Part shown: piece after piece, positions 32,100-42,469 of the stretch
How the letters are laid out: each line of letters opens with the position of its first letter
How positions within the stretch are numbered: the first letter of the stretch is position 1
Origin: Lepidostoma basale
Lineage: Eukaryota > Arthropoda > Insecta > Trichoptera > Lepidostomatidae
Length of the DNA: 64,000 bases
Direction of reading: 5' to 3'
NCBI GenBank assembly: GCA_022606425.2
Contig: JAHDVF020000933.1
Coordinates: 415,884-479,883, forward strand
Notes under the pieces: generated by a model
What the model was told of the DNA's origin: nothing
Database searches by the model: none
Seen by the model: the letters and a program-made list of their open reading frames with translations, nothing else
Position numbers and translations under genes: made by a program

Positions 32100-32260
32100 T
32101 TTATTTTTTTATATACTTAGAATTCAACACTCAATTTATTAAAAAATGAAAATTGAATACCAAACATGTTTCGGACTAACATACCCTTCATCAGTGATAT
32201 TATATAAATATTTAAAATATTATTAAAAAAATCAATATTTAAAATATTCTTTTAGCCCCC
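32100..32260 (-). repeat. repeat family M, 3' part with hammerhead-like motif
   Basis: Reverse-strand copy of the 8450-8720 repeat. The stem-loop core is at 32156-32201 (see findings). Separated from its other half at 32378-32505 by the foldback element. Confidence 0.72.
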
Positions 32261-32261
32261 G

Positions 32262-32372
32262 TGAGAGACGCGGGGGCAAAAAGAGAACGATAGTGTGCCG
32301 CATGGGTGTAAGTGCGGCAGTCCATTCTTTCTGCCTACCCCTTCGGAGAGACGGCGTGATAGTTACTTACTA
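32262..32372. repeat. foldback element of inverted LINE-A 3' ends, copy 2
   Basis: Left arm ...gagagacgcgggggcaaaaa and tagtgtgccgcat, right arm gtgcggcagtccattctttc and taccccttcggagagacggc. Same design as 23052-23185, ending in a decayed gttacttac tail. Confidence 0.7.
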
Positions 32373-32377
32373 AGTTT

Positions 32378-32505
32378 TAAAAAATTCAAATGTGGTCAGT
32401 TTTGACAGATGTTAAAATGATTTATTTTGGAACGTTAATGCTTTTGTTATAACAAATATTATGATTCAATTTTAAATTCTTATTGGGGTTCAGGTATTAA
32501 CTAAC
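32378..32505 (-). repeat. repeat family M, 5' part
   Basis: Complement of ctgaaccccaataagaa ... gttataacaaaagcattaac, matching 8474-8560. Confidence 0.72.
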
Positions 32506-32514
32506 AACAGATTT

Positions 32515-32622
32515 ATTACACATTCTTCTAAGAGATTTCTCGTTTCTACTGCATTTATTTTACTGTCATAATTTTTTTTCGCCAGTTCCATGATTCACTT
32601 TTATGCATAAGAGTCAGTCTTC
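32515..32622 (-). pseudogene. LINE-A internal fragment
   Basis: Complement of SWNWRKKxDSKINAVETRNLLRR-like sequence. Confidence 0.6.
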
Positions 32623-32624
32623 TT

Positions 32625-32995
32625 CTTTCGGTGCCGTGACAGCCCCCCCCCCCCCACGTTAGAGATCACTGCAGCAAAGGCATCTCTATCCTGCGCCCCT
32701 TGGAACAGGTTCTGTACTCTTGTTATTCCTGTACACTCTTTGATGTTCCGCAGCCAGGACAGCTGCCTTCTACCAACTCCCCGACGTCCCTCCACTTTAC
32801 CCATTAATATCAGTCGAAGGAGGTGAGACCAAATATGAGACCTTTCTAATTTTCACACTCGACAACAGCTCTCTATTGGCTCTGGCTCTCTGCAGTACGT
32901 CTGCATTACTGACTCTATCGGTCCACGGTATACGGAGCATTCTGCGGTATATCCACATCTCGAACAAGACTCTATTTTGTAAGATTGTTATTATT
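32625..32995 (-). pseudogene. LINE-B 3' fragment
   Basis: The reverse frames read LFEMWIYRRMLRIPWTDRVSNADVLQRARA, then GKVEGRRGVGRRQLSWLRN and FQGAQDRDAFAAVISNVG, with a frameshift between them at about 32800. A C11 run at 32644 lies in the 3' UTR. Confidence 0.8.
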
Positions 32996-33239
32996 TCTAT
33001 ATTTTTAAATAAATAGTAGTTTACATGTAGAAGTGCAGGACACAGAAGGAAATACAAAGTAGAGTAAATGTGGCCTGGCATCCCATTGCGTTTGCGTAAA
33101 TTAAATGTATGTCCCGGATGGACGGGGACAGGCCTAGAAAGTGTACGAGCGAGGCTGACAAAAGGGTGCCGCTGCGCCCTATAACAGCCTCGGGTATGTG
33201 GTGGGAACCCTTCTGTAAATATAATTAAAAAAAGCATCC

Positions 33240-33350
33240 AACCGGTTCATTACATTCACTTTCAGAGTCCAGGTTTCGCAGCCATAACAGTCAGTACAAG
33301 AACACTATTGTACACTGCCATCTTAGCTTTATTGAATACGCATTTTTTTT
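33240..33350 (-). pseudogene. LINE-A/B-like fragment
   Basis: Complement of a VYNSVLVLTVMAAKPGL-like block (acactattgtacactgccat); short and diverged. Confidence 0.4.
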
Positions 33351-33567
33351 AATGCGTATTCTAAAAAGTTTGTATTAAAAAAACAATAAACAAGAGTCAA
33401 AATCTCAATGGGAATAGACAATTATATAGAGAGTTTTCTCTATGTGTGATAATTGGGTTGTTAGCCTTTCACATTACATTAGAAAAGATTTTCTGCTTAA
33501 TGCTTACATCTAGTCTCAATAGATGGCGCTAGTGTAGATTGAACTAAAATATGTGAAATGTTCCTCA

Positions 33568-33775
33568 ACATATATATACAACTTTCAAAAAATAATTGTC
33601 AGACGTGCTGTTCGTAAGAAGGGTGGAATGGAGAATGTTGTACTACATAAAGAGATCGCTTAACTGAACCAATGACAGGTCATAAATCCTGTAAACGCCT
33701 CGACCACCATATTTTGTTTCCAAAAAAACAATTTACATCTTCGTCTCTATTGAGATACAATTAATTCTTAGATAA
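33568..33775 (-). repeat. MITE-A copy
   Basis: Complementary orientation: tatatacaactttcaaaaaa through cctcgaccaccatattttgt to gagatacaattaattctta. Confidence 0.78.
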
Positions 33776-34153
33776 TTATATATTTATAATGAATAATTGG
33801 CACATCTGACATCAATTTAACGCGTCACAGGAGCTGGTATAATAATTGCGTCATTTGTTACCGGTTTAGGTTGAAGTAAAAAATGGCTTGACACAGCCCT
33901 GTCTCAGCGTACAGTCCGCCAAAGCACAGGTGGTCTTGTCTGTGTTTTACGATATATCGGGAGGCTTCTTTACCAGTATTGATAGCGTATTATCTTCGGT
34001 ACACCCCTCCACGCGCGCCAGCCAGCTGATAGCCGCGGGGAACGCATTACGACTTAATGTTGTTCCTTAGATGAGGTAGGAAGTTGTTGACCATTAACAG
34101 CTCATGCGCTCCTGGTAACTAGATCCATTTTTCGATTTATTTAGAGTTTTTTT

Positions 34154-34198
34154 TTCTCGACGTGTTTCGAATGTTTTACACCTTCATCATCGGGAGAA
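34154..34198 (-). ncRNA. hammerhead-like motif
   Basis: The reverse strand reads ttctcCCGATGA, a 3-bp-based stem, then GAAACACGTCgagaa. The flanks UUCUC and GAGAA pair perfectly as stem I. One core base differs (U4 to C). Confidence 0.4.
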
Positions 34199-34237
34199 CG
34201 ATAAAAACTTTTTTTTTCAAATCAAATCAAATCATAA

Positions 34238-34425
34238 ATATATACAACTTCCGAAAATTGGTCAGACATGGTGGTCATAAGAAAATGTGGAATGGGGAGT
34301 GTTGTATTACGTAAAGCGTGCGCTTAACCCAACCAATGACAGGTCATAAGTCCTGTAAACACCTCGATCACCATATTCTGTTTCCAATTTGCATCTTCGT
34401 CTCTATTGAGATACAATTAATCCTC
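34238..34425 (-). repeat. MITE-A copy
   Basis: tatatacaacttccgaaaat, then acctcgatcaccatattctg, then gagatacaattaatcct. Confidence 0.78.
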
Positions 34426-34720
34426 AAATCAAATCAGTTTATTTTCTCAAAAGATTATAGTTTAACAATTATAGTTTAAGGCATCTATGACAACAGGTAA
34501 AACATAAAAATATATAATACCAGGAACGCATGAGAGGTGGTTCGACATTAAGAATACAAGATACTCTCCAAAGTCAAGAGTATTTGTCTTCTGAACGTAC
34601 TCTTCACGAATATTAAGGTCGTCGATCTCCGAAGATGTTCAGCAGTTTGATTGCTCTCCCCACCGGAATCACCAGAGGCAGGTTGATTCTCTATGCTGGG
34701 AGATAAAACAGTGTGTGCTG
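34426..34720 (-). pseudogene. LINE-H 3' end
   Basis: Starts at the tail complement caaatcaaatcagtttattt. The complement of PVGRAIKLLNIFGDRRP-like sequence is present, with small deletions. Confidence 0.75.
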
Positions 34721-34860
34721 ATGCTGTCGATGGAGGAACTGGACTGGCTTGAGAAACGTTGAGGATCGATTTAGAGCTGCCAGGGACGGAAAGGCCATCT
34801 TTCGGGTGATAATTTACGTCGGGGAGACCTGACATGACACCGGAAGAAGAAGAAGTTAAA
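34721..34860 (+). pseudogene. LINE-B 3' end
   Basis: Reads NVEDRFRAARDGKAIFRVII then YVGET-stop and a (GAA)n tail. Confidence 0.7.
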
Positions 34861-34909
34861 AATAAACATACTGAGGACTGCACTTGACGCAGTAGATCAT
34901 TCGGATAGA

Positions 34910-35462
34910 ATAATTGAAGGGTGGTTATTACAAAGATGCTAGAAGGAATATACAGCGATCAACTTGAGGAGAGCGGTTATTATGCCTCTATATAAGGTAA
35001 AGGGGTATCGTATGGACTGTCGTAACCACCGGACAATCAGTCTTTAAAGCGCTGTTGGAAAGCTCTACAGCCAGATTTTAATAGAAAGATTGAAAAAGAT
35101 GACGACTGAGAGAGTTTAGGATGTACAAACACTTACAGAGAAGTTAATGGCCAGAGACGTAAACTTTTCTACACGTTAGTCGATTTTCAAAAAGCCTATG
35201 ATCGAGTGAATAGAGAAAAACTGTCGTTAATCGTGTCAGAATATGGAGTGGACACAAAAGTGATACGGGCGGATGCTTCCTTCTACGAAAGTAGCACTGC
35301 CAGTGTTAGGGTAAACGGAGCCATGCTTTGATATCACAAAGGGTGTAAAACAGGGCTGCGTGATGTCTCCATGGCTGTTCAATCTGCATATAGACAAGTG
35401 TAAGAAAGAGCTGAAAGGAATAGATGTTAGTACTAAGATTAGCAAGATGTCTGTAAGTTGTC
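34910..35462 (+). pseudogene. LINE-A reverse transcriptase, fingers and palm
   Basis: The only copy of the LINE-A RT upstream of YADD in the window. Reads VIMPLYKVKGYRMDCRNHRT, LVDFQKAYDRVNREKL (box with the first catalytic Asp) and ITKGVKQGCVMSPWLFNLHI, then VSTKISKMSVSC, which continues in the 10975 copy as LLYADDA. Several stops and shifts. Cut at 35462 by an L2-like fragment. Confidence 0.85.
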
Positions 35463-35652
35463 AATTTGAAATGGTGCGTGTTGAGTCTCGATCTAAACTC
35501 TGACGGATTCTCAATGCACTTGAGGTCTACTGGAAGATTGGTCTAGGTTGAAGGGCCAGTCGCCAAAGTTTATGCGAAGACAGCGTTTTGGCACAGACAA
35601 TCTACCCATCGCCAAAAGACTTATCTGATCACAACACAGACACTGGACCAGG
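35463..35652 (-). pseudogene. L2/CR1-like LINE 3' fragment, part 1
   Basis: Complement of the SRLNTHHF, NLPVDL and KRCLRINF-like blocks; resumes at 35862. Confidence 0.7.
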
Positions 35653-35860
35653 AACTGTGACAGATATCACTTACCGAATGCACGAACTAAGACAGGACAA
35701 TCAAGGATATTGAACAATGGACTTAAACTTTACAATGAACTACCAAAAGACACAAGGAGTCTCACTACAACTCAATATAAAATATATCTGAACATTACAT
35801 AATTAATAGTAAGATCTAAAAATGTATCCATATAACCCAATTGTTTTTTGTGTTTTTTAA
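35653..35860 (+). pseudogene. LINE ORF end inserted in the L2-like copy
   Basis: Reads LPNARTKTGQSRILNNGLKLYNELPKDTRSLTTTQY-like sequence (35675-35800) to a stop, then an A-rich region. A C-terminus of another non-LTR family. Confidence 0.6.
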
Positions 35861-35861
35861 A

Positions 35862-36000
35862 TGTAGACTGTCTGGCATTCAGGTTCTCGTTGATGCAGAA
35901 TTCAGATATATAATCTGGTGGCATCCATGCAACCCCTTAAAAACCGTCCAACAGGGCTTGTATCCTTTCAATTTCATTTCAGCCAATAGAGCTTATTATG
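35862..36000 (-). pseudogene. L2/CR1-like LINE, part 2
   Basis: gcattcaggttctcgttgat onward is the complement of 27560-27660. Confidence 0.72.
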
Positions 36001-36412
36001 GTGTTGTGTTTTATGACAACTCTTTAGCACACCTTTTGCAGACTGGAGTTTATTATTATTTTTTTAAATTCAGATATATTTTGATGTTAGGTTAGATAAA
36101 GAGAAGCTGGTTAGGAATGCAAATAATTGGACAAGGAGCTGAGAGCTACAACTGACTCGCATTGTTAAATCATTCGGCTCATCAGACCGGAAGTACGAGA
36201 GGGAGGAAGTGATTAATTAAACAACTCGCTACATGGTTTGACACTTAGCGAACTAGGTAAATCTACATTTTTAGTGAAAACTTATCGCCTTATTCACCGG
36301 TTTACTTTGTATTAGCGCCGATTTAAAACTCAACATCCAAATCAAACCAGAAAATACATGGGAATTCATTTATTAATTGATTTTACGTCTGATACAATAC
36401 AAATTCGATCAT

Positions 36413-36489
36413 CAAATCAAATCAAATCAGTTTATATTTTTCAAAAGATATTATAAGCAACAATTTAAGACTTCTATTGATGGCATCTA
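36413..36489 (-). repeat. LINE-H tail and 3' UTR
   Basis: atcatcaaatcaaatcaaat then cagtttatatttttcaaaag; only the 3' UTR survives. Confidence 0.7.
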
Positions 36490-36855
36490 ACTAACTAACT
36501 AACTAACCATCACGCCGTCAGGGGGTAGGCAGAAAGAATGAACTGCCACACTTTTCTTTCCTGACATATTTCTCTCGCTTCCTCAACATTCATACATCTT
36601 GTCATGCACGCACGTCGATTTCTCTGACTCCTCACATGGCCGACATTCAATATTTGATTTATTTGATTGTGCCACGCTTTCCTCGGTCTTCCTCTATTTC
36701 TGGTTCCATTTACAACGTTAACATATATATTTTTTTACCATTATTTCTTCATTCATTATTTCCATATGTCCAAACCATCTTAATGATCCTTTCATTATTT
36801 TGTTCATAACACCATTATTCGCACCGCATTCACTTCTTATATTTATTTTATTATT
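36490..36855 (-). pseudogene. LINE-A 3' fragment
   Basis: The plus strand begins taactaactaactaaccatc. The hairpin complement is deleted (gccgtcagggggtaggcag). Complement of GRPRKAWHN, RWFGHMEIMNEE and CGANNGVMNKIMKGSLR. Confidence 0.8.
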
Positions 36856-36944
36856 ATTTCTTATTATTTGATATTATTTTAACATTAGGTATTTCCTTAT
36901 TTTCATGGCATCTAAAGCATCTAAAATCTAATCTGAAGCATATG

Positions 36945-37440
36945 GAGTTCTAGTCCCGACCCTTATGTATGGAATTGAAGCTTGAAATTGGCAGAAGAAG
37001 GATGAAAGTAGAATAAATGCCGTAGAAATGAGGTCACTAAGAAGAATGTGCGAAAAACAATGTAGGTACTTATGATAGAATATCTAATGATGAAGTAAAA
37101 AAATGAATGTAAGGCGAATGAATGCGTGATAAATAAAATTAAGAAAGGATCACTAAGATGGTTCGGACACATGAAACGAATGGATGAGGGAGGAATGGTT
37201 AAAAATATATATACAAGTAGTGTGAATGGTAAAAGAAGTCGAGGAAGGCTAAACAAGACATGGCATGACCAAATTAATTAATTACTGAAAGGCGGCCATG
37301 TTCGAAGTAGGAACAATCGACGAGGGTACATCACGATGTGTGAATGTAGAAGAGACGCGAGAATTATGCCAGGATAGAAGAATGTGGCTATCCATCCTCT
37401 CTGCCTACCCCTCTGTGGAAACGGCATGATAGTTAGTTAA
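36945..37440 (+). pseudogene. LINE-A 3' fragment
   Basis: VLVPTLMYGIEAWNWQKKDE-like, then KGSLRWFGHMKRMDE, and the end acccctctgtggaaacggca then tgatagttagttaattag. The region around 37200 (ttaaaaatatatatacaag) gives the empty-site sequence for the mariner at 46540. Confidence 0.8.
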
Positions 37441-37483
37441 TTAGAATCTATTGAGAACAGGTAAAATCTAATATTATATATTA

Positions 37484-38719
37484 GGTCCTTACATATGAAA
37501 TTGGCGTTTTGTATGGGAGGAACATAAAGTTGATTTTTTTTAAATATAATATATTTATTTAATCAAAGTATGTACCATTGCTATCTATGCACTTTTGCCA
37601 TCTCATAGGTAGTTCATCGATCCCTTTACTAAAAAAACCATTCGGACGGGAATCAATAAAATCTTTGAAGTCGGTTTGGACTGCCCCATCGGAGTTGAAT
37701 TTTTTCCCTTGCAAGAAGTTATCCAAATTTTGAAAAAAATAGTAATATGTTGGGGCAAGGTCCGGAGAGTACGGTGGATTGAAGCTCTTCTAATTTGGTA
37801 GCCGTCTGTTGTGCAGTGTGTGGTCTAGCGTTATCATGAAGCAGCAGTGGCCTAGAGCGATTAACCAGCCACGGTTGTTTAGCAGCTAGCTTTTCCATCA
37901 TGGTTTGCATGGCTGACAATAGACATCTGCCGTAATCGTCTGGCCAGATTTAAGAAAGCTGTAGTGAACGACACCAGCACTAGTCCACCAAACGCTCAAA
38001 AGTAACTTTTTTGGAGTCAATTTTCGCTTGGGGCATGGTTTGGCTGGTTCGACAGGGTTCAGCCACTGCGATGAGCGCTTCCGATCATCATACAGGATCC
38101 ACTTTTCATCACAGATAATGATTCGATTCAAAATCCCTTCATTATTGTGCCGGTTGAGTAATGCAACGCAGCAGTCAACGCGCGTTTGTTGATTTGCTTC
38201 ACTCAATTCGTGAGGTACCCACCTTTCAAGCTTTTTCACCTTCCCAATTTGCTTCAAGTGGATTAAAACAGTTTTATCACTAACACCGCAGCCTGCAGCT
38301 AACTCGGACGTGGTTTGCGATGGATCCGCTTCCACAATAGCCTTCAATTCTTCATTATCAACTTTGGGCTCCGGCCGTCCACGGGGCTTGTTCTGCAGGT
38401 CGAAATTTCCAGAACGAAAACGTTGGAACCAAAAACGCACTGTGTTTTCTTTTGCTGCACCGTCGCCATACACATCATTAATCCTTCGAGACGTTTCTGC
38501 AGCACTGGTGCCACGGTGGAACAAGTTTTCCATTTTGTAAACTGAGTGACGCAAAGAAAAAAAACAATTGAGGAAAAAACAAATGAATTATAATTTACGA
38601 AACACAAATACTTGAGTAAATAGCTGTATAAGTTTGAATTTGGAATTCCTAACCAAAGAGAAGATATTTGAGATCAAAGTTGCCAGTACGGCAAAACGCC
38701 AATCTCATATGTAAGGACC
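37484..38719 (-). mobile_element. mariner transposon with both TIRs
   Basis: A 1236-bp element flanked by TA (37482-37483 and 38720-38721). TIRs: ggtccttacatatgaaattg at the left, ggtccttacatatgagattg as the complement of the right end, continuing about 29 bp. Full length for the family is about 1.3 kb. Confidence 0.93.
37719..38554 (-). pseudogene. mariner transposase (mori-like), frameshifted
   Basis: Reads from MENLFHRGTSAAETSRRIND through the paired HTH (GCGVSDKTVLIHLKQIG) to CDEKWILYDDRKRSSQWL (first catalytic Asp, 38099-38113). A 1-nt loss near 37905 shifts the frame, which continues QTMMEKLAAKQP to LLLHDNARPHT (second Asp). A further deletion removes the codons before PPYSPDLAP, and the expected third catalytic Asp after APT is Tyr in the shifted frame. 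Similar to Bombyx Bmmar1-type mariners; not functional. Confidence 0.9.
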
Positions 38720-38722
38720 TAA

Positions 38723-38895
38723 TATATTGATTCTCGTGACATGTGATAGGTAGCTAATCTATCGCCATTTTATTGTCACGAGAATTCTGCACCAGACCAA
38801 AGATAGTGCGACAATCACACTGCCATGGCCGGGAATCGAACCCGTAACCTTCGGTATGGTAGTCAGAGCCCTTACCACTCTGCCACGAAGGTCGT
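38723..38895 (-). repeat. tRNA-derived SINE
   Basis: Best copy. On the reverse strand the A box is tggcagagtgg (38875-38885) and the B box ggttcgattcccgg (38829-38842). The body includes gtctggtgcagaattctcgt, and the 3' end is gattctcgtgac-complementary, forming an 11-bp hairpin arm pair. It lies directly beside the mariner's right end. Confidence 0.88.
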
Positions 38896-38929
38896 CTGTT
38901 GTCATATTGAGGGTTTAACAGGGGTATTA

Positions 38930-39025
38930 TGTCAGGTAAGGACAGTGTGGAGGTCAATTACTCGTATTTCTGCTTGACCCTTCGGGGAGACAGCGTTGCG
39001 ATTAGTTAGTTGGTTAGTTACGTAT
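38930..39025 (+). pseudogene. LINE-A 3' end
   Basis: gtcaggtaaggacagtgtgg then gacccttcggggagacagcg and gattagttagttggttagtt. Confidence 0.78.
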
Positions 39026-39600
39026 ATATTTCTTAAAATTTCATTTATACATGACAAAATGGGCGTTATTATCATCAGGTCGACCTTATCTTATTCCTCT
39101 TGCTTCGTCACGCTCCGGTAGCCATCTTTTGTGTTCTCCTTTTAAACACCGTTCTTATTTTAAAACTCCCGCCGATTACCTCCGCCGGAAGGAAGTGGAC
39201 CTGTTTGGTGATTAATTCCGAGGACCATGGACAAAAAACATCAAATTTCCTGTTGCATCTTACCAAGAATCACCATTGTGTCGAGTTTATGACTTCGGGA
39301 TATTTCTAAAAAATAATTTAGATTGTCGATTTTTTAAATTGCTTACCTACTCTTATTTAAAAGACATTATGCCTAAGCCTAACACATCTATCTTGGTATT
39401 ATCGAAAGCTTGGAATATGCAAAATAAGAATGAGTGTAGGATTTTCATTTTCATTTCATTTTTCATTTCATTTCATCAGGTAACTTATGATGATGCTCAC
39501 ATCAGTTGCAGACACAGCTGTCGGGACAATTAAATAGTAATTAAATAAATAATTTGTCATATTACAACAGGCTTTCAAATAAAAATATTGTAATTGACTT
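39026..39600. other. no gene seen
   Basis: Includes a short tttcatttcatttcatcagg patch at 39460-39482, a probable tail of a LINE-H-like element. The small ORFs are unsupported. Confidence 0.4.
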
Positions 39601-39662
39601 TGATTTCCCGCCTCCTCATGTGGCCGAAGTTCAATATTTGATTTATTTGATCGTGTCATGTT
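39601..39662 (-). pseudogene. LINE-A sliver
   Basis: Complement of ENMTRSNKSNIELRPHEEA, ending where the LINE-H tail begins. Confidence 0.6.
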
Positions 39663-40018
39663 TTCAAATCAAATCAAATCAGTATATTAACTCAAAAGAC
39701 ATTACAAATAGGAAAATGTTTAAGGCATCTATTAAGTACAGGTAAAATATTATAAAAACACAACAAAGTACAAGGAACGCATTAGATATGGTTCGACATT
39801 AGGAAGACAACAAACTTTCTAAAGTCAAGAGTATTTGTCCCCTGAACGTACCTTCACTAATATAAAAGACGTCGATCTCCGAGGCGACCGCGTTCAGCAG
39901 TCTAATTGCTCTTCCCACCGGTGTCACCGGTGGCACCTCTAGCACGGCCGAGATCTCGAAATATCCCCTGATTAATTTAAAGAAATGGGTTATGAGATGC
40001 CCATCTCTTCGAAACTGT
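39663..40018 (-). pseudogene. LINE-H 3' end
   Basis: Tail complement caaatcaaatcaaatcagta. The reverse frame reads LQFRRDGHLITHFFKLIRGY and PVGRAIRLLNAVASEIDVFY, with a deletion removing the VPDRYLRQ block. Confidence 0.82.
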
Positions 40019-40019
40019 A

Positions 40020-40215
40020 AAGATATTTCCTCTATTTCTAGTTCCATTTACATCGTTAACTGGTACTTTTTTTACTATTATTTCTTCATTCATTCAAACC
40101 AACTTAATGCTCCTCTCATTATTTTGTTCATAACATTTTCGTTCGCACTGCATTCATTTATTATATTTTCATCCTTCTTCTGCAAACTCCAAGATTCACT
40201 TTCATACTCAAGGGT
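40020..40215 (-). pseudogene. LINE-A internal fragment
   Basis: Complement of PVNDVNGTRNRGN-like, MNEE and NENVMNKIMRGALSWF, with deletions. Confidence 0.68.
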
Positions 40216-40237
40216 GTTAATTTATATTATATAATTG

Positions 40238-40615
40238 GTCTTCTTCTTATCCCTTGTTGTAGACCTATGTAGTATGTTCTCCAGAGTGTTGCTCCTCCTG
40301 TGAGGTAGACTCCCAGCTGTCCTTCCATCTTTTAGGAGGTCTTCCACGAGGACGAGTCTCATGAGGCTGAATATGTAGTGCATTATATAGGGGAGTCTGG
40401 TGATGTTCATTCTTTGAACATGACCGTACCAGTCCCTTTTTTGCTGTCTGCTCCATCTTATAATATCTTCAACCTCACATATCTCTTTTATTCTGGTGTT
40501 CCTCGCGCGATTCTTGCCTGCTTTCTTCCTCAGTGTCTTCATCTCGGAAGTCCTCAAAACTTGTTTGGTCTTTACTGTGTCTGGTCTTACGCATGTTTTA
40601 TACATTCTCATCTAA
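40238..40615 (-). pseudogene. LINE-C 3' fragment
   Basis: Open for 129 codons: TCVRPDTVKTKQVLRTSEMK, IKEICEVEDIIRWSRQQKRD, then PRGRPPKRWKDSWES with a shift, then a GAA-type tail. Confidence 0.82.
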
Positions 40616-40828
40616 TTCGTAATTGTTACTCATATAATTGGTAATTCCGCTTTATATTTGTGGAAATACAGTTTTTCCCTACGCATTCCTATAATGACCA
40701 CAACTCTATAATATAAGTAACCTAGTTTATTTCTAGAGGAAATTCTATATTGACTGTATTATTCCCGGAAAATATTAAAAATTATTTATAGTTCATTATT
40801 TTTAAATATTTATGGTTGGTTAACATAA

Positions 40829-41180
40829 ATAGGTGCCTTCGCTCAATATTCAAGATCTATTGGCCCCAAACAGTGTGAAATGCCGTTATCTGGACCATGG
40901 CAGGCGAAAAGCCAATTAGAGAACAAGTCGCTAGACGCAAATGGCAGTGGATCGGTCACACTCTGAGACGGAACCCAGCCTGCATCGCTCAGGGCGCACT
41001 AGACTGGTCTCCTAGGGGGAAAAGAGGAAGCGAGGCAGACCTAGAGCCACCTGGAGAAGAGACGACGGCAGGCCTCACTTGGGATGATGTTAGGCATCAA
41101 GCATGCGATAGAGTTGGATGAAGAGGGTTCCTTGAGGCCCTATGCACCAAGAAGGTGTGACAGGACAAGAAGAAGAAGAA
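40829..41180 (+). pseudogene. LINE-D 3' fragment
   Basis: Starts at the same ataggtgccttcgctcaata base as 5709. Reads KWQWIGHTLRRNPACIAQGA, then a shift at GKRGSEADLEPPGEETT. Ends in agaagaagaag. Confidence 0.8.
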
Positions 41181-41449
41181 TATAGCTGCTTATTTATTAT
41201 ATTTTACACTATATAACACGACAATAACATTTAGACCACTCTTTTGGACATAATACAGTTTAACAATTATTATAACTTGGTCTAGTAGAATTGAAGGCGG
41301 ATTATTACAAAGGTTCCAAGTGGTTTAAACATAAATCAGATTAAAAAAAACGGCGCTTTAAAAGTTAGCATATTATTATTTATTATTATTATTGACATCC
41401 CAAAAACCAGCAAAAACAATTCTTATTAGACCGTCATATTTTACGGGTA
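41181..41449. other. no gene seen
   Basis: AT-rich; nothing recognised. Confidence 0.4.
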
Positions 41450-41560
41450 TTTTCTGAGGACAATACGAGTATTAAGGCTGCCATCGTCCAGAGACAGCTG
41501 CGCTGGGCTGGTCATGTCATAAGAATGCCTAAGACTAGACTTCCAACAACGACGATTGAT
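41450..41560 (+). pseudogene. LINE C-terminal fragment
   Basis: Reads SIKAAIVQRQLRWAGHVIRM then PKTRLPTT, the conserved RWAGHV block of a non-LTR retrotransposon. Confidence 0.65.
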
Positions 41561-41567
41561 AACTTTC

Positions 41568-41645
41568 GTGGCAGAGTTGCAAGAGCCATGACTGCCACAC
41601 CAAAGGCCCCAGGTTCGGTTCCAGGCGATGACAGCGTGTAACATA
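41568..41645 (+). repeat. tRNA-derived SINE, head
   Basis: tttcgtggcagagttgcaag (decayed A box) and ggttcggttcc (B box, 41619-41629). The body is truncated. Confidence 0.65.
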
Positions 41646-41984
41646 TGCAGTCCATATGGAATGTGGATATTAATGTAGGTACAAACAATAATATCATACT
41701 GTAAATACGACATTCGTGTGTCGATTTTCAAGCACTTTGCTATTTTTCCCGCCTGAAAATCCCGCGCATTAGTCATAAAAACGCTTTTAAAATTAGAACA
41801 GACGTCTGAACGCTTAGACTGGGTGGCTACCCATACGTGTGCGGCAGGAATCTATGACTCAACATATCGCAGATTTTGAATGACGAATCATAATTGAAAC
41901 AAAGAGACGCCAAAATGGCGGATTTATGAATAATCTGGGCGCATTTTCTGGTGATGCCCTTAACCCAGATATTTATGACAATTT

Positions 41985-42365
41985 TACAAACAACCGCCAC
42001 ACGACTCTATCCTGGCAAACCTCTCCAGCTTCCTCTACATTCATACAACGAGTCATACCCGGTTTCCTCCGACTTCTAACATGACCAACCATTAAAATAT
42101 GATTAATTTGGTCATGCCATGTTTTCCTCGGTCTGCCTCGACTTCGTGACCCATTTACATCATTAACGTTTACTTTCTTAATTATTCTTTCTCCATCCAA
42201 GCGTTCCATATGTCCGAACCATCGCAGCATTCCTTTCATAATTTTGTTCATAATACCTTCTTCGCTTTACATTCCTTTCTTATCAGCATTTGAGATTCTG
42301 TCGTATATCGTTCTACCCCACATACGTCTTAGGGACCTCATCACTACCGCATTTATTCTGCTTTC
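41985..42365 (-). pseudogene. LINE-A 3' fragment
   Basis: The reverse frame, open 92 codons, reads NKIMKGMLRWFGHMERLDGE, VNVNDVNGSRSRGRPRKTWH and the CMNVEEAGEVCQDRVVWR block. The tail is missing. Confidence 0.82.
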
Positions 42366-42417
42366 ATTAATATTATTGTAATATCAGTTGGTTTATGATT
42401 ATGTATTATATTTATTG

Positions 42418-42467
42418 TATGGAACTACCCTCTGGGGAGACGGCGTGTTAGTTAGTTAGTTAGTTAG
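42418..42467 (+). repeat. LINE-A extreme 3' end
   Basis: aactaccctctggggagacg then gcgtgttagttagttagtta. Under 50 bp, the shortest copy. Confidence 0.65.
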
Positions 42468-42469
42468 AA

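Noticed and set aside
33888..34070. 60-aa ORF in a GC-richer patch
   Set aside because: No recognisable domain, no splice context, and the reverse strand is equally open; not enough to call a gene.
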